A DNA stretch of 20,774 nucleotides, taken from assembly GCA_003990745.1 (NCBI GenBank), contig RBNI01001809.1, forward strand, positions 1 through 20,774. Reading direction: 5' to 3'. This DNA comes from Jimgerdemannia flammicorona (lineage: Eukaryota > Mucoromycota > Endogonomycetes > Endogonales > Endogonaceae). The translations under genes and the position numbers were made by a program. The notes under the pieces were generated by a model. That model saw nothing but the letters and a program-made list of their open reading frames with translations, was not told the origin of the DNA and did not search any database. Each line of letters starts with the position of its first letter. The stretch's first letter is position 1. This document shows positions 1 to 8,878 of this stretch, piece by piece.

Positions 1-270
1 GCTACATCCATATTTAGCATAGCCCAGATAGCCCCTCACTAGTATAAATACCCCCTCCCCCAGACCTCAGAATCTCAGACCTGAACAATCCGAACACAAC
101 TCCTGAGCACTTCCCCCCAATATCCCTCCACACAACTACTCCTAGTATAGCAATATCATGAATAGAGAATAAACCTATTTAATAACCCACAAACCACTCT
201 TAAGTAAATCCGCTCCCCGTTAGGTCCTACTCCTAACCCCGTCACGAAATTTCCTAATTGGGTATTGTCT
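1..270 (+). repeat. LTR-like fragment, 5' end cut by the window
   Basis: A TATA box (TATAAATA, 43-50) is followed by a C-rich stretch and, about 120 bases on, by a polyadenylation signal (AATAAA, 168-173). That is the R/U5 arrangement of an LTR promoter. The TATAAATACCCC context is shared with the LTR at 2631-3063 (2899-2910), but the rest does not align by eye, so this is probably another family or a distant subfamily. CpG sites are present, so this segment escaped the mutation that affects the DNA from about 540 on. The LTR ends are not defined. Confidence 0.35.
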
Positions 271-540
271 GCAGCGATACGCCAATTCAACTAAGCTGGT
301 CTTAGTTTCTTGAACTTCCTGAAATACGGAAAATCCTGAACATCCAGAACTAGTCCGAAAAGGGACTTTGGTTGAGACGTCAACCCGATCTTGGAATCAA
401 TAAGCGTAGAGGACGTACTCCATACGAAATTGATCTTGACCATAAGAAAACGGTCTTCCAGAATATCTAGAACTCCAGAAAATCCTTCCAGAACTACGTA
501 ACGGTTACCCAAAAAAGCAACCCTCTTACACATCTGCTGC
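271..540. other. CpG-normal segment of unknown nature
   Basis: This stretch keeps CpG dinucleotides and has repeated CCAGAA and CCTGAA words. The minus strand is open for 80 codons (533-291), but the translation resembles no family I know and I do not call it a gene. It could be the leader of an element starting with the LTR-like fragment, or flanking DNA. It ends abruptly where the RIP-mutated integrase relic begins. Confidence 0.3.
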
Positions 541-1200
541 TATAAGACACCAAAGCAAATCACAACAGACCATGGAATGAAATTTGTCAATGGATTCTAT
601 GAGATAATATATTAGAAATATAAGATCCAGTACATCAAGACCACCACATACCACCCTCAAGGAAATAAACAGACAGAGAGAACCAACAAGACCCTCAAGA
701 ACATCCTAGTGAAGATCTCAGAGACATATGAGAATTGGGATAACTATCTCCCAACCACCCTCTCTATCCTATGAGATATATAGTTACAGAGTATACATTT
801 TACCCCAAAAGAGCTGCTCTTCAGAGAAGAAGATTCTGATGAAACCTCAGCCATAAATCTAGACCTAACTTAGAGATAGGTTGATGCAGAAATCCAGAGA
901 CTATACCAAATCAGGAAGAAGGCTGAAGATTACATTACCAGTCACAAGTACTGACAAGGAAGAATGCAGAAAAGAATTACAAGGCCCTAGAACCCATCCA
1001 AATTGGAGAAAAGATTCTACTATATCGAAATATAGTAAAAGCCTCATGATCACAAAAACTGGAGCCCAAATGGGAAGGACCCTTCTATATGCAAGATATC
1101 AAGGGAACTACTTTCTGGCTTAGAAAAATCTCAGAGACCATACTGTCTACCACAGTACATAGGAACAGACTTAAGAAGTACCATGAACCTATACAAGAGA
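541..1200 (+). pseudogene. Ty3/gypsy integrase, C-terminal part (element A)
   Basis: The conceptual translation starts inside the integrase catalytic core. ITTDHGMKFVNGFY (about 559-600) carries the second catalytic Asp. YHPQGNKQTERTNKTLK (about 649-699) carries the catalytic Glu of the DDE triad in its usual context. After this come the alpha-helical tail and a segment reading STTVHRNRLKKYH, which resembles the C-terminal region that ends in a basic patch. Stops such as TGA and TAG interrupt the frame about every 30 codons, as expected from RIP. Protease, reverse transcriptase, RNase H and the first half of integrase are absent, so the element is truncated at about 540. It cannot encode an active enzyme. 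Assignment to Ty3/gypsy rests on the integrase motif context and on its similarity to element B downstream. Confidence 0.85.
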
Positions 1201-1802
1201 AGCAAAATATGATGACTACCTATAAGGTTCTAGTCCATGAATCATAACAGCATGTCCCATGACCAGCAGGCTATCTGTCTGGACCATTCTCTAAGGGATA
1301 CGGCACTGGCAACTACTTATCTGTAAGACTTTTAAAGTCAGAGAAGTTCAAACCATCAACTGATTGGTCAAGATCAGAATCAGGCCCTTGCTCTATATGA
1401 AGGGAGCAACTCTTCACCATCATGCCAAAATACAAAGAGAAGATGCCAGCCCATAAACACCACTTTTCGACCCCTTGCCAGAGGTTATGGGATCAGCAAA
1501 TTTTTCAGGACTGGACCAATGAATAAGGATGCTCAGGAAGATCCTTATTTAGGAGGAAGATGTAATAGTGACCCCAGAATGATGACATCAGCACAGGAGA
1601 TAGCCTTTCCTTGCAAGCTACCAGATCAGAACACAAGAAGATCATACAGCATACAAGATGAGCAATGATGACCAACTGTGAGTCATTGTGACCACAGTAC
1701 AAGCATTCTGAAGAATATAAAAGAAGGATCAAGGAACTACAGTAGCAGCAATCAACAAGAACCACTAATCTCAAAATAGCTCAAAGACTTACCATAAATA
1801 AA
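1201..1802 (+). promoter_or_regulatory. Spacer between integrase and ORF3, with TATA box
   Basis: No confident coding signal is seen after the integrase tail. The last part is conserved with element B (14930-15090). Both have a TCATTGTGAC word, then a TATAAAAGAAG box (1716-1726 here, 15024-15034 in element B), then a TAAATAA word just before ORF3. The TATA box lies 87 bases before the ORF3 ATG. This could be an internal promoter for ORF3. Alternatively it could be the U3 of an unrecognised LTR, but the same integrase-spacer-ORF3-LTR order in two diverged copies favours an internal position. Confidence 0.4.
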
Positions 1803-2624
1803 ATGCCTGCTGCCCACCAAACCTCAAGGTCAAGGAATCACCAAGGTATCTCGGTTGAAGAAAGGATGTTCCAAGACATCAGAAGAGCCATGGGGACCCG
1901 CTCAAGAAGGACTCCTAGTGTCAATCTGGGTACTGCAGACCCTTATCACTTCATTCTCTACCGCCATGAAATGGAAACAAGGATCATTATTGCTACCAAA
2001 TGTCTCCAAATGTGGCAGGAGTATGAAATAGAAAACCTCCTCTGCCAGGAGTTCCTACAGGCCAGCACCCAAGAGCTATAAGATACCACTCCCATGGATA
2101 TACATGAAACAAGGATAGCTAAGAAGATCCATCAGATCTTCAGACATGTACCATAGTTAATCTCCAACTTGGAGTATGTTAGAGTCTCAGACTTCAGAGA
2201 TCTGTCATTCTACCATATCAATGTACTAGAAGCCAGAGTGGCTACAGAAGCCCAGTCCACTATTACCCTCAACAGCAAAGAAGTAGAAGACTTCTGGCAT
2301 CCTATCCTTCAGGACAACTCAGACCAATTCCTGCAAGGATTGATCTCAGTATTCCAAGGCCCAAGCATCCAGATTAGACCTCCCCAAGACCCCACATTTG
2401 TTCCCTATTTTGTGGAAGAGAATCTCATAGACTAGAGAGCTCCAGATCTCCTTGTTCCTGATTTCCCTACCACAGCCAAACATGATGACATCATTGGTGA
2501 TAATGTCATCCTGCATGATATATGTGAAATACATGACCTACATGACAAGTTTGTGGATCTCATCTCCTTCAGTGATAATGATGATGAGGATAAAGCCCCT
2601 ATAGTTCTGAACTTTCTGCTCTAA
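1803..2624 (+). pseudogene. ORF3 of gypsy element A, unknown protein (273 codons)
   Basis: I do not recognise this protein. One frame runs from ATG 1803 to TAA 2622, broken only by TAA 2079, TAG 2154 and TAG 2433, each explained by CAA or CAG decay. The middle part has a helix-like stretch around METRIIIATKCLQMW. The C-terminal third is acidic (SDNDDEDKAP) and the frame ends with IVLNFLL, seven bases before the LTR. The same protein is found in element B with matching blocks: ETRI..ATK.L.MW.EY, QIFRH, VSD, QSTI, DNS.QFLQ, FQGP and a closing ID before the acidic tail. Substitutions preserve protein similarity better than nucleotide identity, which suggests that it was once under selection. There is no CCHC knuckle, protease or envelope-type membrane segment. 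Gag-like, envelope-replacing or accessory roles are all possible. The ATG is chosen because it follows the conserved TATA spacer and aligns with an ATA in element B. Confidence 0.7.
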
Positions 2625-2630
2625 GTTCTT

Positions 2631-3063
2631 TGTTACACTGGATAATGTCAGTACTGATATTCTCATATAATACTGGATAATGCCAGTACTGGTATTCTTA
2701 TATAATACTGAATAATACCAGCACCGGTATTCTGAGATAATGCGAAATTATTCCAGCACTAGCATTTTGATGTGACACTAAATAATACCAGTATCCTGAA
2801 CCTGTACAACCATCAGTGCTGACCCTGGAACTTAGTAGTTTTAGTTATTGGAATTTATATTTAGCTTTATATCTTAGCAACTATTGAATTATATTTTGTA
2901 TAAATACCCCTCTTATTTCCTCTGAAATAAAGTCAGTTCCTCTCAGTACAATACATACACTCTCTTGCAAGCAATCTAAGAGATAATAAGACAGTTTAAA
3001 AATAAGAAGTTTGAGGACTATAAGACCTTGGGAAGGTACTCCAATAAAAACTTGCTTATAACA
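2631..3063 (+). repeat. LTR of gypsy element A (3' LTR)
   Basis: It starts TGTTAC and ends TAACA, a short terminal inverted repeat. It contains 35-bp tandem repeats in U3, a TATA box (TATAAATA, 2899-2906) and a polyadenylation signal (AATAAA, 2926-2931). The U5 part (about 3028-3063) aligns with 18570-18607 in the LTR of element B. The left edge lies seven bases after the ORF3 stop. There is no obvious polypurine tract, so the exact left border is inferred from the TGTTA/TAACA pair. Confidence 0.65.
2637..2798 (+). repeat. 35-bp tandem repeats in the LTR U3
   Basis: About 4.6 units of 35 bases start at 2637, 2672, 2707, 2742 and 2777. The core is ACTGGATAATGYCAGTACTG followed by a TATTCT word. 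The first three units are close copies and the last two are diverged. Their place upstream of the TATA box suggests enhancer-like U3 repeats. Confidence 0.8.
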
Positions 3064-3114
3064 AACTTGAGTTAGTCTAAGAGATATACCTTGAAGAGAA
3101 TCTGGCATATTTGA

Positions 3115-3770
3115 AGAACTCAGCGACCACTATGTGACAATATATAAGTATATATACTTCTTATTAGTAAAGATTAAAGTCTTGAAGAAATTTAAAAAGT
3201 TTAAGATAATTATAGAGAATGAAACAAAATATAGAATATATGCTATATAATCAGATAACAGATATAAATATATCAATAGTATATTTAAGTAGTATCTGAG
3301 GAAATATAGTATATACTATATCATATATACTATAGTAGAATGATATAGCCAAGTAATTTAACTATATAGCCATAGAAATAGTATATATAATGATCAATAT
3401 AATCAGATTATTATATTCTTATTGAGTCAAAGCTATCAATATAGTGGCATATATATGTAATTAATATATATCTTAAGTATTGAGTAAAGAATCTAGCAAA
3501 AATAATAATAAGCATTCTAAGAATAATTATGATCTTACTCTTGAAGAGTTATAGAGTAGAATGAAGCCAGATATATCACATATATATATAGATATAGATA
3601 TAATATATATGTTCTCAATAAGAGCAATACTAATCAGTATAAGTTTAAGCTGAAAGCTAGTAAGTATATATTTCTTAGATATTTTAGTAAGATATATCAA
3701 CTTTGGGATCTATATAAATATTATATAATAATCTTATATAATATACAGTTTAACAAAAAATGAAATCAGG
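3115..3770 (+). pseudogene. Ty1/copia integrase fragment
   Basis: The translation matches copia-type integrase. FLLVKIKVLKKFKKFK is the core strand-helix region. SDNRYKYINSIFK (about 3260-3300) holds the second catalytic Asp, in a motif usually read as SDNGGEY. KPDISHI (about 3569-3590) precedes a degraded stretch where copia elements read RVFGC. KFKLKASKYIFLRY (about 3642-3684) and YQLWDLY with NIQFN (about 3696-3756) are the conserved C-terminal block. In-frame stops and frame changes are frequent and the stretch is extremely AT-rich. No copia protease, reverse transcriptase or LTR is seen nearby, so this is an isolated fragment between the LTR of element A and the start of element B. It may be an old insertion later broken by element B. 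Confidence 0.75.
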
Positions 3771-3779
3771 AACTCTATA

Positions 3780-4012
3780 TAGATGTATCCATTAGAACCT
3801 CTACTTTAATAAAGAGCCTATCTTAATATACCTCAAACTATTGTAACCCCAGCAATCTCCTATGATTTGATCCTGAAAACTAACTGGTTGTACTAAGTTA
3901 GAGTTAATGTAGATATCAAGAAGCAACTTCTGGTCTTCACCTTTCATAGACAAAAGTACAAGATACCAATTAAGTTAAAAGGATTAAGGAAATCAAGTTA
4001 AGTCTCTAAGAT
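3780..4012 (+). pseudogene. Protease-like region of gypsy element B
   Basis: From 3831 the frame reads SYDLILKTNWL, then VRVNVDIKKQLLVF and KYKIPIKLKG. This matches the C-terminal half of Ty3/gypsy retropepsins, where a DxILGxDWL-like motif is followed by strands and a basic end. The catalytic DSG/DTG triad is not confidently visible; it may lie around 3775-3800 in another frame. The frame is the same as that of the dUTPase 1.1 kb downstream, which supports one polyprotein. No gag or 5' LTR of element B is found upstream, so the element seems 5'-truncated. Confidence 0.5.
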
Positions 4013-5129
4013 AGAATAGTAAGAATATAGAGATATACTCACACTACTGAGAATAAAAGTGAAGCAAATTTCTACAAGAACTAGAAAGTGATTTTGATAT
4101 ATCTAGAAACTCTAAAGATAGCCAAGAAGATCTTTTCATTAGAGTAATCAATACTGAAAGCTTAGAAGAAAGTATTGATTGAGCTATTAGTAAAGAAGCA
4201 GTATACAAATTTGCAAGACCATCTATACAACTACTACTATCTCTGAAGAAAAACTGAATTATACATATAAGCCTTCCACCTAGGTATGTATAAATACTAT
4301 AATTATTTCCACTCACCAAGAGATAACTATAGTAACTGCTGAATCCTTAATCTCTAGAAGGTCTCAATACTAGTAATTGAAGATAAGAATGAGTTAAAAT
4401 AAATCCCAGTTCTTATATAAACATAACCACCTATTTCTAAAGTTTTCAACAAGATTTATAAAGAAAAACAGAAGATCCTTTCTTGTCAATTTAGAGATTC
4501 TTATAGTTGAAGACAATAATAACAATGTCTATACTATTACTTAAGCTCTTCAGATTACTTTATTCATCTATGTCAAATATTGAAGGAGATACTCCACAAG
4601 CAAGAAAGTCAAATAATAAAATGAGGAATTTGTCAAACAAGGACACTATGATTGTAAAAAAACCTTTATCTGTTATTGGTATAAACATCAAAGTATTTAC
4701 CTTAGTGATGATATCTATAAGAGTCAAGTTAAGAGAAAGGACCCTACTCTATAAGAACCTCAAATTTACTAGACCTATCAAAAATGTAAAGAGATCAATT
4801 ATAAAAGAGATTACTAAGCCAAGAATAAGACCTCTATCTGAAATCTACTATTAGAAATTCTCACTATTATTTATTAGTATTGCCAACTATATCAAAGTAA
4901 ACAAGAAGTCAACCTTGCCTTCTCTTTTATAGAAACCTTCAATCTACTTGAAAAAACTAGATTTAACTATATAAAGAACTTAAAGACTAAAGTATATTGG
5001 CTATTCTTTAAGCTAGAATATATGGAATCCTTTTCTACAGTAATAACTACTGAGACATCATTCCTCAAGATCTAGCCAATCATCTAAGTTAAACTACTAT
5101 TATCTTGAGTACAACTCTCTCTTATACAG
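4013..5129 (+). pseudogene. Degraded linker of element B pol, no domain assigned
   Basis: This 1.1 kb joins the protease-like region to the dUTPase. The 4509-4854 part, in the shared pol frame, contains CKKTFICYWYKHQ (about 4650-4690). It could be a ruined Cys/His knuckle, but the spacing does not fit CCHC without several assumed changes. One plus frame is open for 115 codons (4507-4854) and reads as low-complexity AT-rich sequence. I see no reliable gene here. Confidence 0.35.
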
Positions 5130-5543
5130 ACAGAAGGATTAATAGAATATAACCTCTGCCTCTCCTATCAGGCAATGCTCTATCCAAAGACTACTAGAAT
5201 CTTTGACCTTTAGATTACACTTACTATACCACCTGGACACTATAGATAATTAACATCAAGATTATCTTTAACAGTTAAAGGAATTATAGTAGAAGGAGGA
5301 GTCATTGACCAGAACTACCAAGGTTCTCTAAAAGTCATTATTTGCAATAATAGTAGAAACTACTGAGTCTTTAACCTCTTAGAAGCTATTTACTAGATTT
5401 TGTTCATCAAGACATTATAGCCCACTATCCAAGAAGTGAACTAACTTAGCAGTATGAAGAGTGAATAAGGAGGCTTTGGAAGTATCAATAGAACTTCTCA
5501 ACTATCTATTGAAGTCTACTTGGTAACAGTAGCTCAGTTCTAA
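5130..5543 (+). pseudogene. dUTPase domain in gypsy element B pol
   Basis: dUTPase hydrolyses dUTP to dUMP and keeps uracil out of newly made DNA. The five trimeric-dUTPase motifs appear in order in one frame. Motif I is EGLIEYNLC (5133-5159, a decayed AGYDL-type box). Motif II is IPPGHY followed by SRLSLTVKG (5226-5282). Motif III is GGVIDQNYQGSLKV (5295-5336), with the substrate-binding Asp at 5307 and Tyr two residues later. Motif IV is degraded (LLEAIY-stop-ILF, about 5379-5405, where a GD.IAQL box is usual). Motif V is E-stop-GGFGSIN (5463-5489). The motif span is about 120 codons, close to the usual size. Seven in-frame stops (TAG, TAA, TGA) fall at positions explained by C-to-T decay, and G-to-A changes explain Glu for Gly in motif I. 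It lies in frame with the protease-like region and upstream of reverse transcriptase, so it was part of the polyprotein. It is inactive now. Confidence 0.85.
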
Positions 5544-5723
5544 TAAATAAAACTATATATCTATCACTCTATTTGAGTAAGAGAAAATATTCTCCTTCAA
5601 CTATATCAATGAAGTCTTGATATATACCTATCTATGAATACCAACAATCTGATATTTGAGTCATTAATAGAACTCTGAGAAAAGTATCACCTTCTCCTAG
5701 CTGAAGAATAAATCTATGACCAG

Positions 5724-5906
5724 ATGTCATCAATCCATATTCTTATTCAAAACCTGAGCTTTGAAGTAGTAACAATCTCCAAAGGAATAATATTGGGATA
5801 TTTTGAACCACTGATAGATACCTACAAGAAAGATGTCTTTGAATTCTTAGGAAACAGCAAGCTCTCTCTAGTGAGACTGATAGTACCAGAGAGGAAGACT
5901 CAATAA
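5724..5906 (+). pseudogene. Linker before reverse transcriptase (element B pol)
   Basis: The 60-codon open stretch contains ILIQNLSFEVVTISKGIILG. It resembles the beta-rich segment seen between protease and reverse transcriptase in many LTR retrotransposons, where a V.N.S...V.I.KG..LG pattern is common. It is in the same frame as the dUTPase. The frame then shifts before the reverse transcriptase. Confidence 0.5.
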
Positions 5907-5959
5907 TCAAAGCCATTAATGTTAAAACAACTCTAACTAAGGATCAGCAATAATAGATA

Positions 5960-7420
5960 CAGAAATTGATAAAAGAATACAAAGATATATTTACTACCAT
6001 ATATAATAACTTTCCACCATATAAATATGGAGAATATATTATATATATAGGAGATGCTAAATCAATTCTTCAATATCTCTATTGAACACCATACTACCTG
6101 ATTGAGTTTGAACAATAATATATAGAGGAAATGCTACAAAATAGAGTTATCAGACCCTCATCAAGTCTCTGGGCTTTATTAGCAATTATAGTACCAAAGA
6201 AAGGAGGATAGAGACTAGTTGTAGACTTCAGAAAACTTAACAAGATTACTATAGAAGATATCTATCTACTACTAAGAATCAATAACCTTCTCAATGCTCT
6301 TGAAAAAGTTAAGTTTGTAATCACTACTGATTAGTTTCAAGAATTCCAAGTAATATCTATTGCTAAGAATAACATCTGTAAGATAGTCTTTATCACTAGA
6401 TAAAGACAGTATAAATATCTCTGAATATCATTTGGACTCTGCAATACACTAGTCTCATTCTAGTAAATGATAAACTATGTCTATTAAGACCTTATTAGAA
6501 GAAATATACTAATATATATAGATGATATAATTATCTACTCAGAAACATTTGAACAATACTTATGAGACCTCTACAAAGTATTTGATACTATCTGAAATTT
6601 AGGACTCAGACTTAATACTAAGTACTTCTTTGGAAAACACTAAGTTGAACATCTAGGATATGTAGTTTCAGTCCAAGGAACCCATGCTGACTCACACAAG
6701 ATAGAGAAAGTTAAGAGCTATCCAACCTCTGCCTCTATAAAGAAAGTTCTATTCTTTCTAATATTAGTATTCTACTACTAATAGTTTATCCCAAGATTTT
6801 CAGACAAGATAGCTCCACTATATAACATCTCTTAGAAAGACCAGCTATTCTACTAGAAGAAAGAATAGTAGAAGTCATTTGACCTACTCAAGAAGGCCCT
6901 CACTGAAGCCTCTATTCTAGTATAATCAGATTTTGATAAACTATTTATCTTGACAACAGATACCTCTGCCCTTGGACTTAGATTAATTCTATCTCAGCTA
7001 GATGATCAGAAGAAAGGAATATGCTAGTAAGACTACTAATAAAGATATAAGTGAACTATGGGGCCACCAAGCTAAAATATCTTACAGCAGTATAGGCTGT
7101 AGATCACTTCAGACACTATTTCTTAAAAAAGAAATTTGCTCTTATCACTGACCACCAAGCTTTATAATAGCTGTTCAATAAACCAGAGTCTTTAAGAATC
7201 TTTGCTAGATAGATCATATCTCTATGAGAATACCAGTTTAATATTGTTTATAAGAAGGGCATCAAGAATTCCAATATTAATACCCTATCAAGGATACCAC
7301 AAACTCAACAAGAAGGAAAGAAACCCCTATAAGAGAAGACTGCTTCCCACTCACCCAAATGAATCAAGAACTATGCCTTACCCTCACCTAGAGTCTACAC
7401 TATAGAAGCTTTAAAAAGAG
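5960..7420 (+). pseudogene. Ty3/gypsy reverse transcriptase and RNase H (element B)
   Basis: Reverse transcriptase copies the element RNA into DNA and RNase H removes the RNA. The order of motifs is clear: GDAKSI and TPYYL (about 6051-6110), VIRPSSSLWA (6146-6175), IVPKKGG then LVVDFRKLNK (about 6187-6243), and the catalytic YIDDIIIYSE (6515-6544) with both Asp residues kept. They are followed by GLRLNTKYFF, LGYVVS and the connection. RNase H is seen as TTDTSALGLRLILSQ (about 6956-7000) and as ALITDHQAL (about 7139-7165), which is followed by a run to NIVYKKG. Stops and at least one frame change versus the dUTPase and integrase frames make it a relic. The typical YxDD box and the DFRxLN motif place it in Ty3/gypsy. 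Confidence 0.92.
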
Positions 7421-7439
7421 AATTCAGCCAGCTTATAGG

Positions 7440-8479
7440 CTGTTTATTTAAAGGAATTTTAAGAAATTTCAAGAAGGTGATAGTGAACTTTAGAGAGTAG
7501 AAGGAGATCAATATACTTGAGTCTTACAAGAAGATGAAATATAGAAGATACTCATAACAAACTATGATCAGAATGCACATTGAGGAATTGGAGCCACTAT
7601 TGCAAAAATCAAGAAGAGATACTAATGGTCAAAAATGAGAAAATAAATTTTAACACACATTTAACAATATGATATCTGTCCAAAATACTGACAAAAACCA
7701 ACTAATAAAGTACTACTAATACTAATCACAATACTAGTTAGAGCCTTTCAAAGACTAGAAATAGATATTATTGATCCTCTACTAGTAACTAGTCAGAGAA
7801 AATGCTATATCCTCACTATTGAAGATTATCTGATGAAATGATCTAAAGTCTTTACTATTGAGACTGCTAATGCTCAGACAATTGTTAAGATCTTATATGA
7901 TGAAATTTTCAGCTGCCATGGTGTTTCCAAGAAAATCATCACAGACTAAGGCTAGGAATTTATCAATAAAGTTATGAAGACCTTTATAGCTAACTTTAAA
8001 ATCAAACTGCATCTAATAATAGCCTATCACTTACAAGCAAATGGACTTACTGAATAAATAAACCAGACCATCAAGCAAGACCTCAATAAGATCAGAGACT
8101 AATTGAATTTGGACATCTATCTCTCAGTAATCCTATTTAGTATCCATACTTCAAAAACTACTACTACTCAATAGACCTCTTTCTATTTGGTATATAGCTA
8201 AGAAGTACAAGATCCAGCTAAATCAATCTAGCTAGATTTGATAAAATAAGTTACTGAAGAGATTACCTGGTTATATAAAGTATATTAGTAAGAACAAGGA
8301 TTTATTATTAAGGCACAAGAATACCAGAAGAAGTATTATATATAACTGCAAGGCTGACCTTAAATCTCTACTTATTAAACAATAAGTCTTAGTGTACTAT
8401 ATCATTATATATAAAAGAAAACTGAAGTGCCAAACTTAAACTAAAATGAGAAGAACTCTATCTCATCTACTAAAAGTTT
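7440..8479 (+). pseudogene. Ty3/gypsy integrase (element B), interrupted by LINE
   Basis: Integrase inserts the DNA copy into the genome. The zinc-binding N-terminus is decayed: NAH-stop-GIGAT is followed by ICPKY, where the second Cys seems to have become Tyr. The core has RLEIDIIDPL (about 7752-7780, first Asp), KKIITD then EFINK (about 7932-7970, second Asp) and AYHLQANGLTE (about 8020-8055, Glu). The C-terminal part after about 8250 is very AT-rich and full of stops. The reading continues up to the LINE insertion point. Sequence after the LINE resumes at about 14393, but I could not identify a chromodomain there. Confidence 0.9.
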
Positions 8480-8490
8480 ATAAACTATAC
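8480..8490 (+). repeat. Target-site duplication, left copy
   Basis: ATAAACTATAC lies directly before the T-run of the minus-strand LINE and recurs at 14382-14392 on the far side. Including following T residues, the match is 13 bases (ATAAACTATACTT). This is the direct repeat made by target-primed reverse transcription. Confidence 0.9.
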
Positions 8491-8878
8491 TTTTTTTTTT
8501 TTTTTATAGTCACTTGGACTCCATCCTTTATTAATACACTTGTCTATTCTCTATATAATACACAGTGCCCCATCCCTATTTGATCCCCCTAGGGGCCCCT
8601 CCCCCCCCTCCACCCCTCTCTCTCACTCCCTCTTAATGAAAGACCACTTTGTCAGACACTATCTCTACTCTCCCACCACTCTGTCCATAGATCTCTTCTA
8701 CCAGCCAGTATCAGCATCTACTCTGAGGTCTCCAACCAACTCACCACCCAGTCAGTAGATCTCCCAACAACTTCTCCCATCTCAACAACTTCTTTTGTAT
8801 CCCTAACTATTGCTCTTCCTCAAAAACAAAGAGCCAATGTCCAGCCAACCCTACCTATATTGCTATAACCCACCCTAT
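8491..8878 (-). other. LINE 3' end and poly(A) tail
   Basis: The minus-strand end reads AATAAAGGATGG, then CCAAGTGACTATAAAAA. The second LINE copy has the matching AATAAATGG, then TGAGTGACTATAAAAA at 16108-16140, which shows that both share the same 3' recognition end. I see no coding signal that I trust in this part. Confidence 0.7.

Noticed and set aside
301..360. Possible heat-shock element made of TTC and GAA words
   Set aside because: The spacing between the repeats does not fit the regular nGAAn array.
291..533. 80-codon minus-strand frame in the left flank
   Set aside because: No recognisable domain, and it stops at the border with the relic. A chance frame is more likely.
2637..2798. 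Possible CRISPR-like array
   Set aside because: The 35-bp units are contiguous without spacers and lie in an LTR of a fungal element.
4507..4854. 115-codon plus-strand frame in the AT-rich linker
   Set aside because: It is low-complexity, out of frame with the surrounding pol domains and shows no family resemblance.
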